In this document: piece after piece, positions 1 through 5,140 of the stretch
Numbering within the stretch: the first letter of the stretch is position 1
Layout: the number at the start of each line of letters is the position of its first letter
Assembly (NCBI GenBank): GCA_022712735.1
Contig: JAFLKA010000386.1
Coordinates: forward strand, 1-5,140
Direction of reading: 5' to 3'
Origin: Marinosulfonomonas sp.
GTDB taxonomy: Bacteria; Pseudomonadota; Alphaproteobacteria; Rhodobacterales; Rhodobacteraceae
DNA: 5,140 bases
Notes under the pieces: model-generated
Told to the model about the DNA's origin: nothing
Databases searched by the model: none
Seen by the model: the letters and a program-made list of their open reading frames with translations, nothing else
Made by a program: the position numbers and the translations under genes

Positions 1-1731
1 CCTGCTCGCGGCCTGATCTATGACCGTAACGGTGTGCCACTGGCCACCAACAAACAGGTTTACCGGATCACGATTGTGCGCGAGGACGCAGGCGATGTCG
101 ATGAGGTGGTCGCCCGGCTGAATGCGCTGGTTCCGATCAGCCCGGAAGAGCTTGAGCGCGCGCTTGAGGAAATGAAGCGACGTAGTTCCTTTGTGCCGGT
201 GACCATCGCAGATCGTTTGAAATGGGAAGACATCGCCGAAGTTGCGGTAAACGCCCCCGCCCTGCCCGGCATAACCCCCGAAGTCGGGTTAACCCGCCAT
301 TACCCGTGGGCCAATGATTTTGCCCATATCGTCGGTTATGTGGGCGCTGTGAACGAGGCTGATCTGAACCGTGTTGACGACCGCGACCCTTTGTTGCAAA
401 TCCCGCGATTCCAGATCGGCAAGATCGGAGTCGAAGCCAAGCTGGAAAGAACATTGCGCGGCAAGGCGGGCACCAAACGGATCGAGGTCAACGCGATTGG
501 TCGTGTCATGCGTGAACTTGGCCGCGAAGAGGGGATATCCGGCGCCAACCTGCAACTGACCATCGACAGCGGATTGCAAAACTATGTGCAGGCGCGCCTT
601 GCAGGCGAAAGTGCGGCAGCCGTGGTGATCGACACGGCCACTGGCGATTTGCTGGCCATCGGTTCGACCCCGGCGTTTGATCCGAACAAATTTGTCAACG
701 GTATCTCGCAGGCGGACTATAACGCGCTGCTGGAAAACAAATACCGGCCCCTGCCCAACAAGGCGATGCAAGGGATCTATCCGCCCGGCTCGACCTTCAA
801 AATGATGACCGCCCTTGCCGCGCTCGAAGCAGGCGTTGTGACATCTGAAGACACAGTAAAATGCAAAGGCTATGTCGAGGTGGGCGGGCGCAGATTCCAC
901 TGCTGGAAACGGTCCGGCCACGGCAACGTCAACCTGCACAACAGCCTGAAAAAATCATGCGACGTGTTCTATTACGAAATGGCACAACGGGCCGGAATCG
1001 AGAGAATTTCCGCAATGGCCCGACGGTTCGGGCTTGGCACCAAATTCGACATCCCGATGTCGTCGGTTGCCAAGGGGCTCGCCCCGACCAAAGCATGGAA
1101 GCTGGAGAACCGCGGCGCAGAATGGGTGATCGGGGATTCACTGAATGCCTCGATCGGACAGGGGTTTGTCCTGTCATCCCCGTTGCAACAGGCCGTAATG
1201 ACGGCCCGCATCGCCACGGGCAAGGTTGTGATCCCGCGCCTGATTAAATCAATAAACGGGGTCGATACGCCGATTGAGGGCGGCGAGGATATGAGCCTGA
1301 ACGAGAACCATCTGCGGCTGGTGCGCAAAGGTATGTTCGCGGTGTCCAACGTTTCTGGTGGCACGGCGTATCGGTCACGTATCTTGGGCGAAGATTACCA
1401 GATGGCTGGCAAAACCGGCACCAGTCAGGTCGGCAACAAAGTGGTGCGCAACAGCGATGTCGCGTGGGAAAAACGCGACCACGCCCTGTTCGTATCATTC
1501 GCCCCCTATAACAACCCGCGCATCGCGGTTTCCGTCATCGTGGAACATGGCGGCGGCGGATCAAAAGCCGCTGCACCCATCGCCCGCGATATCGTTTTGC
1601 AGGCGCTTTATGGCGGGTTGCCCCCTGTATCGGCCTACCCCAAGGCAGACCGCTGGCGCATCCAGAAAGAACAACGCGCCCTGCCGTTACGCGACCCGAA
1701 TGCCACGGCAGACGAAAGCGATCAGGCATGA
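1..1731 (+). CDS. mrdA: Penicillin-binding protein 2 (peptidoglycan D,D-transpeptidase), 5' end outside the window
   Basis: Class B penicillin-binding protein of the elongasome. It cross-links new peptidoglycan in the periplasm while anchored in the inner membrane. The reading frame is open from base 1 with no start: the first visible residues, PARGLIYDRNG, are the conserved motif that follows the membrane anchor. By comparison with full-length PBP2 (about 630 aa in E. coli), roughly 60-70 N-terminal residues, including the single transmembrane helix, are missing. The visible 576 residues contain the pedestal domain and then the transpeptidase domain. The active-site motifs are S-T-F-K (nucleophile Ser at 790-792, Lys at 799-801), S-C-D (955-963) and K-T-G-T-S (1411-1425). 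Cys288, Cys301, His307 and Cys320 (numbered from base 1) match the spacing of the zinc site known in other PBP2 proteins. The stop codon overlaps the rodA start, so the two are probably co-translated. Identification is firm; the GTG at 34 is not the start. Confidence 0.96.
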   Translation, partial: PARGLIYDRNGVPLATNKQVYRITIVREDAGDVDEVVARLNALVPISPEELERALEEMKRRSSFVPVTIADRLKWEDIAEVAVNAPALPGITPEVGLTRHYPWANDFAHIVGYVGAVNEADLNRVDDRDPLLQIPRFQIGKIGVEAKLERTLRGKAGTKRIEVNAIGRVMRELGREEGISGANLQLTIDSGLQNYVQARLAGESAAAVVIDTATGDLLAIGSTPAFDPNKFVNGISQADYNALLENKYRPLPNKAMQGIYPPGSTFKMMTALAALEAGVVTSEDTVKCKGYVEVGGRRFHCWKRSGHGNVNLHNSLKKSCDVFYYEMAQRAGIERISAMARRFGLGTKFDIPMSSVAKGLAPTKAWKLENRGAEWVIGDSLNASIGQGFVLSSPLQQAVMTARIATGKVVIPRLIKSINGVDTPIEGGEDMSLNENHLRLVRKGMFAVSNVSGGTAYRSRILGEDYQMAGKTGTSQVGNKVVRNSDVAWEKRDHALFVSFAPYNNPRIAVSVIVEHGGGGSKAAAPIARDIVLQALYGGLPPVSAYPKADRWRIQKEQRALPLRDPNATADESDQA

Positions 1732-2867
1732 GTTATCTTGAACATACTGTCAAAACCGTCCCTACAGGGCTGCACAAAATCCTGTATCTGAACTGGGCGG
1801 TGATCCTGTTGCTGGCATCAGTTTGCGGCATCGGGTTTTTGATGCTGTATTCCGTCGCCGGTGGCTCGATGACCCCTTGGGCCGAGCCGCAAATGAAACG
1901 CTTTGCCCTTGGCATGGGGTTGTTGTTTTTCATCGCAATGGTGCCGATCTGGTTCTGGCGCAATATGTCGGTGCTGGCCTATGGTGTTTCTGTTTTATTG
2001 CTGCTGGGGGTTCATTTTTTCGGCACCACAAACATGGGGGCAAAACGCTGGATTGATCTAGGCTTTATGGAATTACAACCCTCCGAGCTGGCCAAAATCT
2101 CGCTGATCATGGTTCTTGCCGCCTATTACGACTGGCTGGATATCAAAAAAACCTCGCGCCCTATTTGGGTGATTATCCCGCTGTTGATCATCCTGATACC
2201 CACAGCACTGGTGCTAATACAGCCCGACCTTGGCACGGCCATTCTGCTGCTGGCAGGCGGCGGTATTATTATGTTTCTGGCCGGTGTCAGCTGGCTTTAC
2301 TTTGCCGCCGTCATTGGCGCGGTTACTGGCGCCATCACCGCCGTTTTCCAGTTTCGTGGCACCGATTGGCAGTTCCTGAAAGATTACCAATACCGGCGCA
2401 TCGACACATTCCTTGACCCTGCATCAGATCCGCTGGGTGCAGGATATCACATCACCCAGTCCAAAATTGCACTGGGGTCTGGCGGCTGGACAGGGCGCGG
2501 GTTTATGCAGGGCACACAGGCGCGGCTGAATTTCTTGCCGGAAAAGCATACCGATTTTATTTTCACCACCCTGGCCGAGGAATTCGGCTTTCTCGGTGCG
2601 TTCTCGCTGCTGGGCCTCTACACCCTTATCATCGTGTTTTGCATCACCTCGGCGCTCAAGAACAAAGACCGTTTCGCGTCACTGATCACCCTTGGCGTTG
2701 CCGCCACGCTATTCCTGTTCTTTGCGGTGAATATGTCGATGGTGATGGGCCTTGCCCCCGTCGTCGGCGTGCCCCTGCCACTGGTGTCTTACGGCGGCTC
2801 GGCTATGCTGGTGCTGCTGATCGCGTTCGGCTTGATGCAGAGCGCGCATGTCCACCGGCCGCGGTAG
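1728..2867 (+). CDS. rodA: RodA, SEDS-family peptidoglycan glycosyltransferase
   Basis: Polytopic inner-membrane enzyme that polymerises lipid II into glycan strands during cell elongation, working with PBP2 encoded just upstream. The 379-aa length is normal for RodA, and the protein is almost entirely hydrophobic helices (about ten). SEDS landmarks occur in order: GAKRWI (residues 104-109), QPSELAK (117-123), QPDLGTA (165-171), LPEKHTDFIF (270-279) and PLVSYGGS (351-358). Asp276 in the LPEKHTDF loop corresponds to the essential Asp of SEDS polymerases (Asp262 in E. coli RodA, from memory). These features favour RodA; FtsW is less likely because the partner gene is mrdA. The ATG at 1728 shares bases with the mrdA TGA (ATGA), and no good Shine-Dalgarno precedes it, so translation probably depends on coupling to mrdA. 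The stop at 2865-2867 directly abuts the stop codon of the convergent regulator gene. Confidence 0.96.
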   Translation: MSYLEHTVKTVPTGLHKILYLNWAVILLLASVCGIGFLMLYSVAGGSMTPWAEPQMKRFALGMGLLFFIAMVPIWFWRNMSVLAYGVSVLLLLGVHFFGTTNMGAKRWIDLGFMELQPSELAKISLIMVLAAYYDWLDIKKTSRPIWVIIPLLIILIPTALVLIQPDLGTAILLLAGGGIIMFLAGVSWLYFAAVIGAVTGAITAVFQFRGTDWQFLKDYQYRRIDTFLDPASDPLGAGYHITQSKIALGSGGWTGRGFMQGTQARLNFLPEKHTDFIFTTLAEEFGFLGAFSLLGLYTLIIVFCITSALKNKDRFASLITLGVAATLFLFFAVNMSMVMGLAPVVGVPLPLVSYGGSAMLVLLIAFGLMQSAHVHRPR

Positions 2868-3701
2868 TTAGCCTTCAATCCCGTCCCTGATAATAGCCGC
2901 CATCGGGTGATCCACCTCATGGGTGTGGTACAGCAGACCTAACGCACGATACTCAGTCCCGACGCGCTTGAATTCAAGATCGGGGAACCGTGTCACCAAC
3001 CCCTCCCATTGCGGTACCATCGCAACGCCGGATCCACTGTGAACCATGATTGCAATCGTTTCCAGCGCGTCCAGTTCACACAGGATTTGCGGTGTTGTCT
3101 TGTGCCGCTCGACCGCCCGCCAACAGGCCGCTCCACCCCACGCATTTCGGCTGTAGACGATAAATGGTGCATCGGTTTCGCCCATACCCGCCCGTTGGAT
3201 CAATCCGACCGGATGGCGCACCAACACGTCAAACCGCATTGATTTGGGCAACTCGAACGGTGGCGCCACACATAGCACCGCATCCAGTTCTCCGTCTTGA
3301 AAGGCCCGATATAGCTGCACTGAGCTGCCCGGATGCACGCTTAAATCCACCCCCGACATTTGCGTGGCTGTGTGGCGAATAATGTGCGGGATGTAATCTG
3401 TCAGCGCGGTTGAAATCGCCCCGAGGCGAAACCGCCCGACAGTCGCGGTTTGGGCAAGCGACAGGGTCAGGGTGCGCCCCTCCTCCAGCAGCCGCCGTAT
3501 TTGCGGCAACAACCTGATGCAAGTCGGCGTTGGCCGCACATTGCGCCCCGAACGCAGCAACAGTTTGACCTGCAATTCCGCCTCCAGCGCTTGCAGCCGT
3601 TGACTGATCGCCGAGGCGGTGATGCCCTCGCGCTGCGCCGCCGCTGCAATGCTGCCCTCGTCGACCACGCTGACCAGTGATTTCAGGAATCGTAAATCCA
3701 T
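2868..3701 (-). CDS. LysR-type transcriptional regulator
   Basis: The 277-aa protein is slightly short for the family, which is usually near 300. The N-terminal winged helix-turn-helix spans about residues 1-60: MDLRFLKSLVSVVDEGSIAAAA, then an ASAISQRLQALEAEL recognition-helix region, then the VKLLLRSGRNVRPTP wing. A linker helix (about 60-85) precedes a periplasmic-binding-like effector domain, which begins near GRFRLGAIS (89-97). It contains DGELDAVLC (136-144) and the late SGSGVAMVPQW segment (222-232), typical of LysR co-inducer domains. It is divergent from the VOC/ghrA operon across 96 bp, the classic arrangement of a LysR regulator and its target, so I infer that it controls that operon and itself. 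The effector is unknown; an acid related to the reductase substrate (glyoxylate, hydroxypyruvate or similar) is a guess. No clear Shine-Dalgarno precedes the ATG, and the start codon lies inside an inverted repeat. The gene shares no spacer with rodA. Confidence 0.93.
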   Translation of the reverse strand: MDLRFLKSLVSVVDEGSIAAAAQREGITASAISQRLQALEAELQVKLLLRSGRNVRPTPTCIRLLPQIRRLLEEGRTLTLSLAQTATVGRFRLGAISTALTDYIPHIIRHTATQMSGVDLSVHPGSSVQLYRAFQDGELDAVLCVAPPFELPKSMRFDVLVRHPVGLIQRAGMGETDAPFIVYSRNAWGGAACWRAVERHKTTPQILCELDALETIAIMVHSGSGVAMVPQWEGLVTRFPDLEFKRVGTEYRALGLLYHTHEVDHPMAAIIRDGIEG

Positions 3702-3715
3702 AAGGTATGCTTATG
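3699..3715. promoter_or_regulatory. Candidate LysR recognition site (inverted repeat, T-N11-A)
   Basis: CATAAG (3699-3704) and CTTATG (3710-3715) are perfect 6-bp inverted arms around a 5-bp centre. T3701 and A3713 are exactly 11 bases apart and symmetric, which fits the LysR-box rule T-N11-A. The first three bases are the complement of the regulator's own ATG, so bound protein would block that gene. The centre (3707) lies about 64 bp upstream of the start site inferred from the -10 box at 3759, matching the usual -65 position of LysR recognition sites. Binding is inferred, not shown. Confidence 0.5.
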
Positions 3716-3730
3716 TTTGAAAGTAGATAA

Positions 3731-3745
3731 ATAAGATAGCCTTTC
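3731..3745. promoter_or_regulatory. Possible LysR activation half-site
   Basis: ATAAG at 3731-3735 repeats the left arm of the 3699-3715 inverted repeat, exactly 31 bp downstream (about three helical turns). After the same 5-bp spacer comes CTTTC, which matches the right arm CTTAT at 3 of 5 positions. It sits near -40 to -26 of the inferred VOC-gene promoter, where LysR regulators usually have a weaker activation site. The region is AT-rich, so chance resemblance is possible. Confidence 0.3.
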
Positions 3746-3758
3746 TAAAATTTCCCGA

Positions 3759-3764
3759 TATAAA
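3759..3764 (+). promoter_or_regulatory. Candidate -10 box for the VOC/ghrA operon
   Basis: TATAAA lies 33 bases before the VOC-gene ATG and would start transcription near 3771, leaving a short leader of about 27 nt that contains the Shine-Dalgarno sequence. At 17-bp spacing the -35 position (3736-3741, ATAGCC) does not resemble TTGACA. That would suit an activator-dependent promoter but also weakens the prediction. Confidence 0.3.
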
Positions 3765-3784
3765 TTCAACCAAACCGAACCACC

Positions 3785-3792
3785 AAGGAGGT
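3785..3792 (+). promoter_or_regulatory. Strong ribosome binding site of the VOC gene
   Basis: AAGGAGGT is a near-perfect anti-16S match five bases before the ATG at 3798. It fixes that start and predicts efficient translation once the operon is transcribed. It contrasts with the divergent regulator gene, which has no visible Shine-Dalgarno sequence. Confidence 0.85.
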
Positions 3793-3797
3793 CCTAT

Positions 3798-4208
3798 ATG
3801 TCAATCTTTCACCTCGCCTATAATGTCACCGACCTTGACGAAACCCGTGCCTTTTATGGCGGCCTGCTGGGGTGCGCCGAGGGACGCAGCACCGATACAT
3901 GGGTTGATTACAACTTCTTCGGCCATCAGCTTTCACTGCACCTTGGCACCCCGTTTGAAACCCGCGCCACCGGCAAGGTCGGCGACCACATGGTCCTGAT
4001 GCCGCATCTGGGCGTTGTGTTGGGGATGGAGGAATGGCAAGCCTTGGCGGATCACCTGACCGATGCGGGCATTGAATTCACCATCCCGCCAACCCTGCGG
4101 TTTGCGGGCCAGCCCGGCGAGCAAAGCACGATGTTCTTTTGCGATCCCTCCGGCAACCCGATCGAGGTAAAGGGCTTTGCCGATATGTCCGGAGTATTCG
4201 CCAGATGA
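3798..4208 (+). CDS. VOC-superfamily (glyoxalase/extradiol dioxygenase-fold) protein
   Basis: A 136-aa single-unit VOC protein with two beta-alpha-beta-beta-beta modules. The opening FHLAYNVTDLDETRAFYGGLLG (residues 4-25) is the standard first strand and helix, and FFCDPSGNPIEVKGF (113-127) is the standard last strand pair. Candidate metal ligands are His5, His48 (in LSLHLG), His70 (in MPHLGVV) and Glu123. E. coli glyoxalase I uses His5, Glu56, His74 and Glu122, so the first, third and fourth fit well while the second is His instead of Glu. It is therefore probably a metal-dependent soluble enzyme, but the reaction (lyase, dioxygenase or isomerase) cannot be told from the fold. It is first in an operon with the GhrA-type reductase (4-bp overlap) and divergent from a LysR regulator. 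This suggests that it acts on a carbonyl or hydroxyacid compound in the same pathway. The start is set by a strong Shine-Dalgarno sequence. Confidence 0.9.
   Translation: MSIFHLAYNVTDLDETRAFYGGLLGCAEGRSTDTWVDYNFFGHQLSLHLGTPFETRATGKVGDHMVLMPHLGVVLGMEEWQALADHLTDAGIEFTIPPTLRFAGQPGEQSTMFFCDPSGNPIEVKGFADMSGVFAR
4191..4194 (+). promoter_or_regulatory. Ribosome binding site deciding the ghrA start
   Basis: GGAG ends 10 bases before the ATG at 4205, inside the last codons of the VOC gene. Together with the ATGA stop/start overlap, it supports 4205 as the start over the in-frame ATG at 4139, which would add 22 residues of non-homologous sequence. Confidence 0.5.
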
Positions 4209-5137
4209 TCAACATCCTGTTCGCCGCCAAACCCGCCAGTTGGGCCGAATACGAGGCCCCCTTGCGCCGCGCCTTGGACGACACGGGGCTTGCCTACACC
4301 CTGTCGCCCGACACAGATGATCCCGCCACGGTGGATTATCTGGTCTACGCCCCGAACGGCCCTGTCAGCGATTTCGCCCCCTTCAGCCGCGCCAAAGCGG
4401 TGTTGGGCCTGTGGGCAGGGGTCGAGGGCATCGTTGGCAATGAAACCCTGAACATTCCCCTGACCCGCATGGTGGATTACGGCCTGACCGAAGGCATGGT
4501 CGAATGGGTCACAGGCCATACGCTGCGCCACCACCTCGGCATGGATCGTCATATCTTGGGACAAGACGGCAAATGGCGCAATTTCGTGCCGCCATTGGCA
4601 CGAGACCGCACGGTCGCGGTGTTGGGTCTGGGGGCGCTAGGCGGCGCTTGCGCACAGGCATTGGCGGCGCTGAATTTCAATGTTCTGGGTTGGAGTCGTA
4701 GCCAAAAGGATATCGCGGGCATAACCTGTATGTCAGGCACCGACGGGCTGGACCAGACCTTGGCACAGGCCGAAATCGTTATTCTGCTGCTGCCTCTGAC
4801 CGAAGGCACTGAAAACCTGCTGAACGCCCAGCGCCTTGCCAAAATGCCCAAAGGTGCCGTGATCATCAACCCCGGTCGTGGCCCGCTGATTGACGATGAC
4901 GCCCTGCTTGCGGCCCTTGATACCGGTCAGATCAACCACGCCACGCTGGATGTTTTCCGCGTCGAGCCTTTGCCCGCTGACCACCCCTATTGGGCACATC
5001 CGCAGGTCACCGTCACCCCGCACATCGCATCCGAAACCCGCCCCGATAGTTCCGCCCGCGTGATTGCCGAAAACATCCGCCGCGGCGAAGCGGGCGAGCC
5101 ATTTCTGCATCTCGTGGATCGAAACGCCGGATACTAA
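4205..5137 (+). CDS. ghrA: Glyoxylate/hydroxypyruvate reductase A-like D-2-hydroxyacid dehydrogenase
   Basis: A 310-aa cytosolic oxidoreductase, close to the 312 aa of E. coli GhrA. That family reduces glyoxylate to glycolate and hydroxypyruvate to D-glycerate. The N-terminal region (MINILFAAKPASW) begins the substrate domain. The Rossmann domain has GLGALGG (residues 141-147, GxGxxG), followed by WSRS (163-166). Arg165, where NAD-dependent relatives carry an acidic residue, indicates NADPH preference. The family catalytic triad is present: Arg225 in NPGRG, Glu254 in VEP and His273 in TPHIAS, each two positions before Arg227, Glu256 and His275 of E. coli GhrA. The signature LDVFRVEPLPADHPYW (248-263) is intact. 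It overlaps the VOC gene by 4 bp and is probably co-translated with it. The exact substrate could be another 2-oxoacid, since members of this family are often annotated too narrowly. The gene is complete, with its stop three bases before the window end. Confidence 0.92.
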   Translation: MINILFAAKPASWAEYEAPLRRALDDTGLAYTLSPDTDDPATVDYLVYAPNGPVSDFAPFSRAKAVLGLWAGVEGIVGNETLNIPLTRMVDYGLTEGMVEWVTGHTLRHHLGMDRHILGQDGKWRNFVPPLARDRTVAVLGLGALGGACAQALAALNFNVLGWSRSQKDIAGITCMSGTDGLDQTLAQAEIVILLLPLTEGTENLLNAQRLAKMPKGAVIINPGRGPLIDDDALLAALDTGQINHATLDVFRVEPLPADHPYWAHPQVTVTPHIASETRPDSSARVIAENIRRGEAGEPFLHLVDRNAGY

Positions 5138-5140
5138 AAC

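Noticed and set aside
34..36. GTG at 34 as the start of the PBP2 gene
   Set aside because: The frame is open from base 1 and the residues before it (PARGLIYDRNG) are a conserved PBP2 motif, so the gene starts upstream of the window.
289..939. Long antisense open frame (216 codons) inside the PBP2 gene
   Set aside because: It lies wholly opposite a conserved transpeptidase gene, its composition is that of a GC-rich shadow frame and it has no recognisable domain.
2850..2862. Short GC-rich palindrome (ACCG-GCCG-CGGT) near the rodA end as a terminator
   Set aside because: The stem is only 4 bp, lies within coding sequence and is not followed by a T-run.
3742..3769. Possible promoter for the regulator on the - strand (TTGAAT then TAGAAA, 16-bp spacer)
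   Set aside because: Both boxes are partial matches in an AT-rich spacer where similar matches occur by chance. A regulator promoter must lie in this region, but I cannot place it.
4139..4204. In-frame ATG at 4139 as the start of ghrA
   Set aside because: It lies deep inside the VOC gene, adds 22 residues unlike the family N-terminus and would make the protein longer than GhrA. The ATG at 4205 has the ATGA overlap, a GGAG upstream and the expected MINILFAAKP start.
4052..4564. Antisense open frame (170 codons) across the VOC/ghrA junction
   Set aside because: It overlaps two well-supported genes on the other strand and resembles no known family; it is a shadow frame.

Overview
The window looks like chromosomal DNA from an alphaproteobacterium, most likely a Rhodobacteraceae/Roseobacter-type organism. 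This is inferred from the moderately high GC, the style of the PBP2 and RodA proteins (including the RodA N-terminus), and the tightly packed genes. No database search was possible, so the taxon is an inference. Coding density is close to complete. The only real intergenic space is 96 bp, between the two divergent genes.

Positions 1-2867 hold the distal part of a cell-shape (elongasome) operon on the + strand. It consists of mrdA (penicillin-binding protein 2, with its 5' end outside the window) and rodA (SEDS glycosyltransferase), which overlap by 4 bp (ATGA). RodA polymerises glycan strands from lipid II and PBP2 cross-links them, so this is the usual cognate polymerase/transpeptidase pair of lateral wall synthesis.

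Positions 2868-5137 hold an unrelated metabolic module. A LysR-type regulator (- strand, convergent with rodA and abutting it with no spacer) is divergent from a two-gene operon. That operon encodes a small VOC/glyoxalase-fold protein and a GhrA-type NADPH-dependent glyoxylate/hydroxypyruvate reductase, again joined by a 4-bp ATGA overlap. The divergent spacer carries a perfect 6-bp inverted repeat of T-N11-A form that overlaps the regulator's start codon. A degenerate copy lies 31 bp further on, followed by a -10-like box and a strong Shine-Dalgarno sequence for the VOC gene. This layout suggests LysR-type autoregulation plus activation of the reductase operon.

I see no mobile element, CRISPR array, RNA gene or clearly novel system. 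The most interesting points are the predicted regulator-binding architecture in the spacer, the Cys3-His constellation in PBP2 that fits a structural zinc site, and the co-translated VOC/GhrA pair of unknown joint substrate.
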